Source of the DNA: Drosophila pseudoobscura
Lineage: Eukaryota > Arthropoda > Insecta > Diptera > Drosophilidae
Assembly (NCBI RefSeq): GCF_009870125.1
Contig: NC_046683.1
Location: 44,221,869 to 44,285,868, forward strand
Direction: 5' to 3'
Length of the DNA: 64,000 nucleotides
In this document: positions 20,601 through 30,183 of the stretch, piece after piece
Position numbering within the stretch: position 1 is the stretch's first letter
Layout of the letters: each line of letters begins with the position of its first letter
Position numbers and translations under genes: made by a program
Notes under the pieces: generated by a model
The model's input: the letters and a program-made list of their open reading frames with translations, nothing else
The model's database searches: none
Told to the model about the DNA's origin: nothing

Positions 20601-23502
20601 GCAGCGGGGTGAATCCCGACTTGGAAGTCACATCCGGATTGTGGTCATTCTATTATGTTGGACGAGAGTAGAATCTGCATTAGTAACTCCCACATTAGTT
20701 TTCCAAGGTCGTTAATACTCACATCTAGGAGAAGGGAGGCCGCCTTCACGTCGTCCTTCTTGGCTGCAATGTGCAGAGCTGGCAGACGCACCTTTCCCCG
20801 GGTATCACTCTCGAGGAGAACGGCAACGACCTTATCGTGGCCCTGCTGCATGGCCACGGCCAGCGGCGTGAAGCCGTCTTCGGTGGCCAGGCTCTGGTTG
20901 GCACCGTTGGACAGCAGCAGGCGCACCACAGCATCGTGGTTCTCCTGCGCCGCCATGTAGAGGGGCGTGAATCCATTCTGCGACTGCACATTGACGGAGG
21001 CACTGTGCTCCAGCAGCAGCTTCACCACCTCCTCTTGTCCTGCCAGCGAGGCGATGTGCAGCGCCGTGTTGCCCTTCTTGGTGGCACTGTCCACGATCGC
21101 TCCGCGCCGCAGTAGCTCTGAGACGACATGTATGTGGCCATCCTTGGAGGCCAAGTGCAAGGCATTCAAGCCGTTCTAAATACCAAATATTAAATCGATT
21201 AGTGACGGAGCTCCGATAAGTATCAAATGAGGTATTACCGCATTGCTGGTGTTGATGTCAATGTTGTTCTTCAAATGCTCGAGGACACGCTCCAGATTTC
21301 CGGCGCGAGCAGCACGCAGGAAAGATGTGTTGCCATCGCCCTGTAATTATGAATTTAGATTCAATTTAGAACAATCTATTCTAAAAATTTATTGTACTAC
21401 TACCAACGAAGAGAAAATTTTAAAATGTGTTGAAAGCAGACACAGACGAGCGGCAACGTTGGGGAACGAGCCCCGGCAAGGGCTGTTAATGGTGATCAAG
21501 AAAACGGAAACGATTCCTTCTCGGTGTACACTACTACCGCAAAAAATATTATATACCTATACTCTTCGAGTACCGGGTACAATAACTTATTTGGGGCCCT
21601 GCCAAGTACTCCGCAAAAAACAAGACTTAATTCTTGCAGGAAAAGGTCAGCAAGAATTTATAGCCAGGTAACATATCACCTACAATCCCATTCATCTTGG
21701 CAGTGGTTTCCGTTCAGCAGAAACGGAATGGAATCCACCTATCGCCTATCCATATCTCCTTAAAGCAGTTGCGTGCCACCTGCGTATCCATCAACGAGTG
21801 GACTTAGAGTTTTATTGATAGTTGCCATGTACTCGTAACCTTCGTTGCGCAACTTTAAGCGGGGTGCCCTGAACTAGACTCGGGAAAATACTTGCACCTG
21901 CACCGGAACCTGCACCATTCACCGTTCACCTGCCCCTCCCTGCACTCGCTACCGACTCAAGTTCAACCAACAACTACGAGACGACGGCGGTCAAGGCGAG
22001 GGGTCAACGTCGGGCGCAGGTGTAATTCGGCTTAATGGCCACCACCCTCCAGTCCGAACAGCACACCCACCCACCCGTTGGGGACCCAGCTGTCGATTTT
22101 ATCGCACGGCACCCGCGTTTTGTTTATGTTTTCTTTTGTGAAGGGCTTTACGCCCCGCCGCTTCCAGGGATTCGACATCGAAAGTGACGTCATGGCACGG
22201 TGCTCACGAACTGCAACTGGAAGTTTTCGCACTGGACGGCATTCAGCCGACTCGACGCCGACGCCGATGCCGATGCCGACGTAGTGGCCGCAGCGCCGAC
22301 ACCTCGCCAGACCCGCTTCCTTCCTGCCTTCCTGCGTTCCATTCGAAGCTGTTGCAATTCAAAGGCGAGGGCTCGACCATTTCCCCGACTCTGCTCCTAG
22401 CTCGTCCTCCTCCTCCGCCAAATGCGGAAGTTGGGGAACGAACCAAAGCCGCCTTTCAGACTCATTCCGTATGCCCTGAGCATACATACTCGTAGGAGAC
22501 CGAATTCAAAAGAAGGTTATTTTCGACGACTGCTTCCTGGTGTCTGTTTGCCCAACACAACCGGAGCGGGCAGGGCTGGGGCAGGGGCAGTGGCAGAGCT
22601 CTTTAGAAGACTTGGGCAAATGTAGACTCTGGCGATAGCCAGGGGCGAGGGCAAAAGTTCAAAGGTGCTTGCCTCACCATTGTATAACGAGCTGCTCCAC
22701 ACTCGCACTCGGGGCAGATTGGGTGCTTGAACCAAAGGAGTTGTTTCCTTGAAGTGGATTTGCTTTCAATTTGTATGGCAAAATGGTGCCCCAAGTGCCA
22801 ACATAATCACAGTCTAAGTGGATGTCATTAAAGGACCAACAAAGAATCAGTTACCGGAGTGGCAGATGAGAGAAAAATGACTCATAGTATGGATTTTTCC
22901 CCATCTCGTCGCCATGAATGTCGCATGTCATCAGCAGCGCTAACCTAAATCTCCATTACCTTACACTACGGGCACACGCACGCACCACACCCAGTTCCGC
23001 ACGTAGCCATGTCGCACTGCTTGTGCTGGTGGTAGTAATGCTCCTGTGAGCCAGCACCTGGTTCCGCTCCCCACTCGACTATCCGACTATCCGCCTATCC
23101 AACTAGCTACGGCTACAGCAATCAACTATTTTTAGCCCATTGTCCCAGCAAAGATCGTAAACGCCCACAAATCAGAAAAGGAAGTCGGAAAAATCAATAA
23201 ACTTCTGCAGTTGGTGGCCCTAAAACGGGTGCGACCTCAAGGTCTCCACTTGGACTGAGACCCCAGGCCTCTAGCGTCTCACAAAGCCATCAAGGCTCCT
23301 CTTAGGCATCATATTTATTATATTTTTCGGTGAATTCAAGCCGATTTTCAGCCAGACAGCGAAAAATCGATAATGCGCAAAATGGACGCCAACATGGCTG
23401 CCCCCACAGTCGCACAGTTGGTCCGAAAAGTCTACGGACGCTGAAAAGTACATGGGATGAAACTCTCTGAGGGATTACCTGAGCTCCATTTTCAGTGACC
23501 AT
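1..23502 (-). CDS. Ank2: Ankyrin 2, long isoform (3' end beyond window)
   Basis: This neuronal ankyrin adaptor links membrane proteins to the spectrin cytoskeleton and, through its long tails, to presynaptic and axonal microtubules. Coding exons on the minus strand, in transcription order, are 23502-23479, 21340-21239, 21175-20723, 20649-19885, 19358-19155, 18737-17810, 17659-17528, 16441-16159, 16103-15697, 15625-15414, 13513-13309, 9775-9616, 9540-8702, 8631-6049, 5988-5890, 5817-5737 and 2628-<1. Every junction has GT-AG borders and matching codon phase, giving 3,368 complete codons before the edge. The domain order is ankyrin repeats, ZU5, UPA, death domain, then two very long low-complexity tails. 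It is distinguished from the other fly ankyrin (Ank) by these giant tail exons. Exon borders were read by eye; alternative splicing is likely. No stop is reached inside the window. Confidence 0.95.
2629..5736 (-). other. Ank2 intron before the giant exon
   Basis: The 3.1-kb intron is AT-rich and contains at least eight ACGAGTA copies between 3.29 and 4.12 kb. A GC-richer patch at about 4,660-5,200 contains a 124-codon open frame on the transcribed strand (5200-4826) that I cannot assign to any family. I see no convincing extra exon. Confidence 0.6.
5737..5988 (-). CDS. Ank2: Ank2 small tail exons
   Basis: Two short exons follow the long one. Exon 5988-5890 encodes [17 protein letters not shown] and ends LER. 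It is spliced through a 72-nt intron to exon 5817-5737, which encodes [20 protein letters not shown]. Both junctions agree in phase (G|AT, then G|AG into the giant exon at 2628). TPPPTPSD offers proline-directed kinase sites. The introns on either side (60 and 72 nt) are at the small end for flies. Confidence 0.8.
6049..8631 (-). CDS. Ank2: Ank2 long tail exon 1 (861 codons)
   Basis: This single exon encodes a charged, low-complexity tail rich in E, K, P, S and T, probably disordered with coiled-coil stretches near its start ([17 protein letters not shown]). It contains repeated DFLxxE segments, four [ST]xIP motifs flanked by basic residues (7631-7642, 7508-7519, 7376-7387, 6824-6835) and several [14 protein letters not shown] repeats. 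The tails of long fly Ank2 isoforms act at axons and synaptic terminals and associate with microtubules. The acceptor is ATTCCAG|GC at 8631. The 3' border is a donor at 6048, followed by a 60-nt intron that stays in frame. Confidence 0.9.
8702..13513 (-). CDS. Ank2: Ank2 second ZU5, UPA and death-domain exons
   Basis: Exons 13513-13309, 9775-9616 and 9540-8702 continue the spectrin-binding supermodule. The first carries the conserved ankyrin segment [16 protein letters not shown]. The next two hold [13 protein letters not shown] and ARFWLMDCR, then the UPA domain ([27 protein letters not shown]). Near the end of the third exon is a death domain, beginning around [18 protein letters not shown] and ending at IMKKC. 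The last exon ends RRES and joins in phase 1 to the long tail exon. Introns of 3.5 kb (9776-13308) and 1.9 kb (13514-15413) separate the pieces. Confidence 0.94.
10035..10056. repeat. (TG)n microsatellite
   Basis: About eleven TG units in an Ank2 intron. Confidence 0.9.
10271..10328. repeat. GTGTGG short tandem array
   Basis: Imperfect repeats of GTGTG and GTGTGGTG in an Ank2 intron, interrupted by GATGGGTGGACTG. Confidence 0.75.
13514..15311 (-). other. Ank2 intron / possible 3' UTR of the short isoform
   Basis: This AT-rich stretch lies between the ZU5 exons. If the read-through end at 15312 is used, its first part would be the 3' untranslated region of a short Ank2 mRNA. I find no gene or clear poly(A) signal in it. 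Confidence 0.5.
15312..15413 (-). CDS. Ank2: Possible alternative 3' end of Ank2 (short isoform)
   Basis: If the donor at 15413 is not used, the ZU5 exon stays open for 33 more codons and ends at TAA. The extra peptide is strongly basic (for example [15 protein letters not shown]) and its codons look protein-coding, with mostly G or C at third positions, unlike ordinary intron sequence here. The resulting protein would be about 1,203 residues: repeats plus the first part of ZU5, with no UPA, death domain or tails. Short Ank2 isoforms of roughly this size are known in D. melanogaster, so this may be their genuine 3' end. That link is inference; I saw no strong AATAAA close downstream. Confidence 0.5.
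   Translation of the reverse strand, partial: VNLFKPRKGVAPEKLRKISVNHVPKKKRFSLIW
15414..17659 (-). CDS. Ank2: Ank2 linker and first ZU5 exons
   Basis: Exons 17659-17528, 16441-16159, 16103-15697 and 15625-15414 encode the linker between the repeats and the spectrin-binding region, then the first ZU5 module. The linker includes a tyrosine-rich stretch and the segment [22 protein letters not shown]5 begins near 16,075 ([16 protein letters not shown]) and includes residues typical of the domain, such as GxRMIIPxR and the RYVKP block. ZU5 is the beta-spectrin-binding module of ankyrins. The final exon ends KKIKVGLQ at a rather weak donor (CAG|gtaaac), which is open to read-through; see the alternative end entry. 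Confidence 0.93.
16442..17527 (-). other. Ank2 intron with GTT/GTAGTT repeats
   Basis: The intron is 1.1 kb. Near its 3' side, around 16573-16655, it carries an imperfect GTTGTA/GTT trinucleotide-type repeat. Nothing in it looks coding. Confidence 0.6.
16573..16655. repeat. GTTGTA/GTT repeat
   Basis: Imperfect hexamer and trinucleotide repeats in an Ank2 intron. On the transcribed strand they read CAACAA/TACAAC. Confidence 0.8.
17810..21340 (-). CDS. Ank2: Ank2 ankyrin-repeat exons
   Basis: Five exons (21340-21239, 21175-20723, 20649-19885, 19358-19155, 18737-17810) encode about 817 residues made almost wholly of 33-residue ankyrin repeats, with the recurring signature GxTPLHxAAxxGH followed by a V..LL..GA helix. 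This is the size of the canonical 24-repeat solenoid of ankyrins, which binds ion channels and cell-adhesion proteins. All the junctions within the block are phase 0. The last exon leaves the repeat domain with an acidic stretch (SDSEEEGG). The intron between 19884 and 19359 carries a decayed RpS10 retrocopy on the opposite strand. Confidence 0.95.
19464..19860 (+). pseudogene. RpS10: Decayed RpS10 retrocopy nested in Ank2 intron
   Basis: On the plus strand, inside an Ank2 intron, the translation aligns to 40S ribosomal protein S10. It has the N-terminal block ([13 protein letters not shown]), the segment VIKTIS..NIVKRQ, the hallmark [19 protein letters not shown], and an RPR-type tail. It is intronless, which suggests retroposition. 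Decay is clear: the initiator ATG is ATT (19464), part of the region after the first helix (the HAPKHPEL part of normal S10) is missing, and the C-terminal tail is split among frames, with the final FRDGF-like piece out of frame. A 110-codon frame remains from an internal ATG at 19524 to the stop at 19853, but it lacks the S10 start. Confidence 0.85.
21341..23478 (-). other. First Ank2 intron
   Basis: The intron is 2.1 kb and GC-richer between 21.9 and 23.2 kb. It holds a short fragment resembling the conserved part of DINE-1/SGM-type elements (21553-21582) and a GCCGAC/GCCGAT repeat near 22250-22280. I see no coding exon. Confidence 0.5.
21553..21582 (-). mobile_element. DINE-1/SGM-like fragment in first Ank2 intron
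   Basis: On the minus strand this reads TACCCGGTACTCGAAGAGTA then TAGGTAT, resembling the same conserved block as the fragment at 62872, in the opposite orientation. It is short, so chance similarity cannot be excluded. Confidence 0.35.
23479..23502 (-). CDS. Ank2: Ank2 start exon (8 codons)
   Basis: This short first coding exon encodes MVTENGAQ and ends at a GT donor (CAG|gtaatc) in phase 0. It joins to the exon at 21340, whose first codons read [14 protein letters not shown], the usual beginning of an ankyrin membrane-binding domain. I chose the ATG at 23502 because the eight residues resemble the N terminus I recall for fly Ank2 and because the phase fits. The intron after it is about 2.1 kb long. 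Other start exons may exist further upstream, for example the histidine-rich one at 27719-28318. Confidence 0.75.
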
Positions 23503-23853
23503 CTTTGCCAGTTGGGAAAATGTGTCCGCTTATGAGAAAACCTTTCCACGTCTACGATTTTCGGAGGTGTAGAGAAATTGTGTAAGCGGCTCTCGCGTAG
23601 TATGTCGTCACTGATTAGTCATAATTTTTTTTCACTGTGCAAAAAAAACAAAAAAAGACTTGCAAAGCTCACGCGGAGTTTTCACTGGACTCCTTTGAAT
23701 TTTAAATGCACTCCTATCGATTTTTCCTTGGACTTTATGTAAGCAATATATACACGAGTGCAAGGGTGTGCGAGGGTGTGTTATATTATGTGCACGAGTG
23801 TATGTCCGTGTGTGCGTCAGTGTCCGTGTATTTGTCGCAGCGACTGTGGTGGT

Positions 23854-23876
23854 GTATCTGTATCTGTATCTGTGTC
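23854..23876. repeat. TATCTG hexamer repeat
   Basis: Three to four TATCTG units in tandem, continuing into related TGTCCG copies. Confidence 0.75.
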
Positions 23877-26800
23877 CGTGTCTGATTGGATTCCTAACTG
23901 GTCTCACACACACAGTCCCTTCGGGGTTCACGTTTTTTTGAGGAGCAGTTGGCACTTTGCTGCCGTTTTCTTCAATGTTCAACTCCAGACTGGATGCGTC
24001 CGACTAGCGAAAAGTCCTACCAAGCCGTGGCTGGAACTGTCGGCGACGCCAGGATTTCGAAGGACCTGCGCACTCGCCCTTTCCAATTGGAAATTGGAAT
24101 ACGTTTGCGACAGGGGTTGCTGCTGCTGCCGCTGATTCCTGGAAGTTGAAGTGACGGTGGAAGTGGAAGCGGAAATGGGAGAACTACCCCTACCCCTACC
24201 CCAACTCACCCCCAAGAGACACGTGCCTGTTGTTTTTGTTGACGTTCTCATGGAAGCAACTCGCACGTGCTTTAAAGGGAGAGCCGGGATAAAGCCATAT
24301 CATCGGTCGTTCTGGACTAGATTTATTGTTTCAAAAGAATCTTTAAGTAATCCTGGGAAGACGAAGAAAATCTCATGAGGGCTTAAATATGAGACTCGGG
24401 CTAGTTTTCAAATTACGAAAAGTATTTGTAAATCATTCCTATATCCCATTCTAGGAGGGTCACTTAAACTTACTTAAACCCCTGTCTAACAGATACAGTT
24501 TTATTCGAAAAGAATGATTCATTAGTATTTGCAGGTATCATGAGTAGTGTGTGTTTTCCATTGAATCCTTAATCTATTTAGGATTCCCGAAAATTGTTGG
24601 TGTGTTTGTAATTTAAGAAGAATGTCACGCATTTTGTAGAGTTTTCGTAGAGCAAACAACATGTGTGTTTATACAAGGCCTTAAGTCCCTATCCAGCCAT
24701 GGTATGGGTGCAAGCGTAACTATCCCAACAAGACCCAAATTAATCTTACCCTCATTCCTTGCACAACTACCAGCCCCGCTGAGCAGCCTAGCAGCCTATC
24801 AGGCGAGGCATTAAATTCCACCGACATTCTCAGCTAACACATTACACTAATTAGCTAAGCACACAGACATCATCCAGTGGACCCACCCAGACCCTGTCCC
24901 CTGTTCTACCACCCCTGGCTATGCTCCGCTTGCCCCGGAGTCCGAACTTTGTTGACTGAGCGTAAACAAGGGCCCGGCGGATAGCAAACACACTCCACAG
25001 TTGGTTGAGGGGTGGCAGATGGCCAAGGGCCGAGGGCCGAGGGCTTCCGTCCAGAGAGGAGGGACTCCCATTCTCCGCCGCGCAGACGCACTGCCTCGGG
25101 ATAGATGTTGTTTACGAGTAGTATTTCCCGTTTCGAAGTCGACTCGTTTTCGAAAATCACACCCCACACCCAACCCCTCCGAGAGGCCGCATCTGGAGGC
25201 CACATCCCAATCAGATGCGTATGCATTCCCGGTCACGTTGTGCCCAGTAAGCCAAGGCACGGCACAATTTCAGTTCTTTTCTTCAGTTTTGGTCGGATTT
25301 CATTGTTCTCCGGCAAATTAGACAGCAGTGCGAACAGGCAGTGCGAAGGGGAAACCCACCCTCGGGGGTGGTTGGATCGCAGAACCCTTACTGCGAGGAA
25401 ATCCACCCCGGGCGAGCGATTGCATAAAATTGCATTTGAAATTGCATCGTGACCGGGACAAATTACGCCGGAAAATAGTGTGAGTGTGTGTGAATCACGT
25501 TGCAGGCAATTAAATGGTGGAAATAGTAGTGGGTGGACGTGGACCAGCCACGGGATGGATGGAGCAAGGTGCGAGGCACATTTTGAATTTAATTAAAGAG
25601 TTTCCACTGTGTGCCTGCGTGATTCCGCCCTGAAGCCGCAGGCTGGCCTTTATCGCTTGGCCAAACATTGGCTTATTTGCTTTGGCCAGCCAAAGGGGTT
25701 TCGGCCGCACTTTAAAGCCCTTCGAATCCAGGGGATGGATGTGTGCACAGCCCACAAACCAAGCCAAATGGCAAGTTCGCATGTCACCTGGCAATCCAAA
25801 GATGTTTATACTCTTTCAGGGGCTGGTTATTGTCACTTCGGGGTTTCCTTATTAATAATAGACTAAGGGTTTAATTAACCATTCGAATGGAGCATAACTG
25901 ATGGGCTCTTCACTTCTTCACGATTTTCAGCTTAAGATTGAACAACCCCCAGGTCTTGTGGGATAGATATTTATTAGATAGAGTAAGGGTTGGCACAATC
26001 GATAGTAGTATGGTTAAATATATTTATTGACTAAAGATTCAACCCCAGAAGGAACAGGGAGCCACAACAAATACATATGTACATACTTATTTTGGGAACA
26101 TTTCCGGAGGAATTTTGAAGGGGCAAATCTACATCTGATCGAATTGAATTTAAAGAAATGAAAACAATGCCTTAAGAGAAATTTCTTAAAACAAAAAATA
26201 TATTCTTCCAATTTATCATTTGCTCTTCTTGGCAGAGTATCCCTAATTCGAAGGTGCCGAAAGGTTTCTTTGCTCCCCAGTATTTTAGTTAATGTTTGTG
26301 TTGGCGTCGATGTCGTTGTCGGTGCGGCTGTCGCCTGCGATATTACATTTCAATGGCCCTCGTCCGACCCCTCAAAGTATAGCCGCGCCAGGAATGTGCT
26401 CGGGGCAATGCCTTAAGTAAATTGCCAGCCACATAGACGGGGGGGCTGATTGCCCATAATTTCTGACGACCTTAAAAAACGCAAGCCAAATTGGGCACGC
26501 CAAAATGTGGCAGGTATTACCTGGGAAAGTGGGATGGGATGACGACGGGGGCGCAGATAATGAAACCATTTTCACTGCGTTCAGTTCACTGCACTGGGGA
26601 GGAGGGAAAGAAGAGGTAGCAGGCAGGGGGCAGGAGGGAGGAGGGAGAACAACCGCACGCACAAAATTATGAAATTGTAAAATTCTTCGCACGATTCGTC
26701 GTCGGCCAATTTGGCAGTCACAATATTTATATTTATATCTATAGGGCAACCCCCTCACGGATGGATCCCCAGCATTACATAAAAAGGGGCCAAGGTGTCT

Positions 26801-27036
26801 CCCAAAACTTACGCCTAAACTCTGCAGCGACGGGAAGCGTTTCTTTAGCGTCTCCATTCCAGAAGCAGCACATTAACTTGTAGGCCAATAAATAATTGAT
26901 ATACCCCGCAGATATATCTATATATATATTCTGTCTAGAGTGCCTCACGCGGCAGCCGCACCGAAATCAACACACGACGAGCGATTTGAGTCGTTTTCTG
27001 AATTATTTTCGAATGCGCCCCGTCGGACGATAAACC

Positions 27037-27086
27037 CAGAACAGAACAGAACAGAACCGTATAGAACGGAACAGAACAGAACAGAC
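27037..27086. repeat. ACAGA pentamer repeat
   Basis: Tandem ACAGA units, interrupted once by CCGTATAGAACGG. Confidence 0.8.
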
Positions 27087-27469
27087 AAGACCAGAGACTA
27101 GAGACCAGAGAACATACCGCAGAGTGCAAAAAAAAAGAGAAGAGAACATTTGGACGTTCTGCTATTTTTAAACCAAACAAACCGAAAACACATCAAAAGA
27201 GCTTTTCGCTGTTAGCGGTTCTTTACGGTCTGGGGGGACGGTCACAAGGATTCTAATTTCAACGGAGTCTAATGGATATTTGACTGTTTTTTTACGGTGA
27301 TGATAATGAAGCTGCCTTGGAACCACAGCCGACAGAAAGGCGTCAGCTGAAGCTGTTAATGCCCCCTCGCAAGGACAAACGGAAGCGCACTTGCTGGACG
27401 GATGACTCATGCCGCATTCTGTTTAGCCAGTCCAAGGATTACTATTACGTCATTGTTCAGGGCTCTGGA

Positions 27470-27508
27470 GTGGGGTGGGGTGCCGTGGTGTGGGGTGGGG
27501 TAGGGTGG
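27470..27508. repeat. GGGGT-rich array, complementary to 27658-27692
   Basis: A run of GGGGTG/GGTGTG units. The CACACC array at 27658-27692 is close to its reverse complement, so the two could pair. Confidence 0.7.
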
Positions 27509-27657
27509 ATCTACAGATGCCAAAAAGGTAGCCAAGAAAATACAAATTAGAAATGCAAAAAGTTTTGCTTCAACATATAAGGGAATAAGGGACCTAAATT
27601 TAATCAATTTTTAAATGTTAATAATTAAAAGTTGATCCAAGACTTCCCCCTTTGTGA

Positions 27658-27692
27658 CCACACCCGCACCACACCACACCACACCGCACCCA
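27658..27692. repeat. CACACC array, complementary to 27470-27508
   Basis: Tandem CACACC-type units beginning 26 nt downstream of the donor of the histidine-rich exon on the minus strand. Confidence 0.7.
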
Positions 27693-27718
27693 CAATTGGC
27701 CAAATGATGTAAGCTTAC

Positions 27719-28318
27719 CGCACTGTGGTGTCCTGTGGGGCAATGCTCGTGCTTGTCATGATGCTTGAGGGGTCCTGGAACCCCGCTTTCAGTGTGATGA
27801 AAGGCCAACTCATGCTGGTGCTGATAGAACTCGTAGTGGCCAGCGTGCTCATGGTGATGCTCCGCTGGCGGCGATGCCAGCTGGGATGGAGGGCTATGAT
27901 GGGTCTTGGCATGGCTCTGGCCATGGCCCGTGTGACCCGTGTGACCAGGATGACTAGTGTGTTGTCCAGTATGACCAATATGAGGAGCCAGTGGAGCATG
28001 ACCAGTTGCAGCTGCAGCAGCAGCAGCATGTGGAGCATGACCACTCGTATGATGCGCTGATGACTGCTGTTTGTGTAGATGATGCGGATGGGAGGAGGTG
28101 GAGGCAGAGCTGCTGTGGTGGTGACCTCCGCCACCGCCTCCTCCGTGGTGTCCATGCTGGTGATGATGGTTGTGGGTGGGCGGCGATGGCATGTTGTGCC
28201 CGCTGTGGGGCAGATGCGACGAGTGCTGCACACCCACCTGATGTCCGTGGTGGTGCGGTACATGACCTTGCGACGCCTCCATCAGCGTCGGCTGGATGTG
28301 TGTCACGAATTGGGCCAT
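27719..28318 (-). CDS. Histidine-rich candidate alternative first exon of Ank2
   Basis: A 200-codon open frame starts with ATG at 28318 (context GCAGACATGG, in-frame TGA 27 nt upstream) and ends at a strong donor (GCG|gtaagc) in phase 0. That phase matches the Ank2 exon at 21340 exactly. The peptide starts MAQFVTHIQPTLMEASQ and is then dominated by histidine with G, S, A, P and T (HHHGH, GGGGGGGHHH, polyalanine, GHTGHTGHG). It has no domain I recognise and is probably disordered. Since no other minus-strand gene lies between it and Ank2, an alternative Ank2 N terminus is the simplest reading. It could instead be a separate gene or an unused frame. Confidence 0.5.
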
Positions 28319-30183
28319 GTCTGCGAGGGGACCTTCAATAGCTCAACTGGGGTCGTAGTCGTAGTTGTAGTCGAAGTCGGAGTCCTGTGGATTTGCACTA
28401 GTATAGAGCTTAGATAACACTGGTTTTAATTTTTCACTGTTCTACGAGGGAGGATGGGGCATAGACCATGTATCCCAGAGTGGGAGTGGAAATAAAAAAA
28501 AAAACACACACACACACACAGCCCACAGAGGGCAGGGCGGACGAGCCACAGTCGTTGTGCACTTGGACGCGACGGAGCGATGGTAGCAATGGCGGACTTT
28601 TGCTCGGAGCATGGACAACCTTCTCGCAGGAGCAATGTCAAATGACTGACTGGCAAGCGTAGACCAGAACCCGCCAGATCCCAGTGGTGGCTTAGATGCG
28701 ACGGGACTTTTCTGCCTCCCCCCGCCTGGGCTCCCGAATCGGGCTTCGGCTGTGAGTCGGGCCAGTGGCGCTCCTCCTCGTTTTCGGGGTTCGTCCTGGG
28801 CTGCCAGAAGCTTTAACCGGACCCAGTTTTATGCGCGTAACTGATAAGAGATGCTGTGCCTATGATGCTGTGCTTCCCTGCCGCCCCAGTGATGCTGATT
28901 TAATGGACTTCCATTTGTGACGATTCTTTCGTCTCTGCTTTCTTTCATCTCCAAGTGTGTCACGGACCCTCCCGCTCCATCCACACACACTGGAGGGGTC
29001 CCCGTCCCTAGTACGTTATTTTTAACGCATAAACAAAAATATCTTTTATGCTTAATCTATTTTTTGTCAGCCCCAAAGTATGGTATACATTTAGAGTCAC
29101 TTAACAGGTGAGATTGTTACAAATTTCAACAAAGGTGTACCCTATACATACATAAGTACTAAGGGAAGGTTTGATTAAAGTTAACATTGATAAGACACCT
29201 GGCTGTGTTAGGATCTTTTCATCAAATGAGATAAATGGGAACTATACACTGTATTCTGTCTTTTTAAGAGCCACAATCGCTTGGTTGAATGAGTAAATCT
29301 TAAAGCAGAATAATTTTTAAAGATCAATGATAAGAGTAATAATTAACTAATTAAATAGGTCCTGAAACAATCATGATATATATTTTTATAAGGAAACTTT
29401 CCCAGTATATAATATACATACATATGTAGGATATAAAAAGTATGTACTTTCGGTACACGCCTAATATTCCTTTTGTACAATCTTTTACACGTATTGCACA
29501 CAAAACTTTCGCGTTAGGTTGCGTTATGTTTGCTAAAAGCTTTGGCCCACGTTGCGTCATTTAATGAAGCTTACGTCGAAATGTTGTTGAGCTTATGCCG
29601 TAGGGTATGTCGAGTACATTTTCTGTTTCAAAAAGGGGGTGTGTCACATCTCGTCAGCGAACTTGTTTGGCATTGAAACTGGAAATGAATGTTCAGTTAA
29701 AACCAATCAAAGGCATACGTTTGAGCTATAGATTCATTTGAATAACTTTCAAATAACATTAAAGTGAGCTTTCCAGCCCTATGTAATGTAGCATGTAGCC
29801 CATGTAGAGGAACCTCTGAAAAAGCTAAAGAAGCAGTGCATTCCATTTTCGAAGCATCTCGTCTTATCGCCCAGGCATACATACATATGTGCAAATGCCC
29901 ACCACATACATATGTACAGGGTATGTACGTAACCATCGAATCGACATTAGGCATCAGAGTCGAGAGTCTGGTGTAGCTTTTGCCTCTCTGCCAACGCAGC
30001 GTCGCACAGAGTCCAATGTCCAAATTGGCTGCCATTGCCTCGCCGGCGCATTTGCCTAACTCGTTTGGATCATTCCTCATTCCGCGGCGAAAACTCGACG
30101 AGTGAGCAAGCAGAAGAAAGGCGACCTAGTTAAAACTTAATTAATTGTATATATTTGTACGGAATTAGAGTCCGCATAGACCA
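28319..30183. other. Region between Ank2 and Mcad
   Basis: This 1.9-kb stretch holds an A-run followed by a (CA)n tract at 28493-28520 and otherwise unremarkable sequence. It should contain the 5' regions of the histidine-rich exon (minus) and of Mcad (plus). I see no gene. Confidence 0.5.
28504..28520. repeat. (CA)n after an A-run
   Basis: A short dinucleotide tract preceded by about eleven A residues. Confidence 0.85.

Larger units (their letters stand above)
23503..27718 (-). other. Ank2 upstream region / intron to histidine-rich exon
   Basis: This stretch would contain the Ank2 promoter for the MVTENGAQ start and, if the histidine-rich exon is used, an intron of about 6.4 kb reaching 21341. 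It holds TATCTG, ACAGA and GGGGTG simple repeats and many small open frames without family resemblance. I cannot place a transcription start. Confidence 0.4.

Noticed and set aside
22184-22495. GC-rich overlapping frames in the first Ank2 intron
   Set aside because: They arise from a GCCGAC/GCCGAT short repeat and are open in several frames on both strands, which is typical of repeats, not coding.
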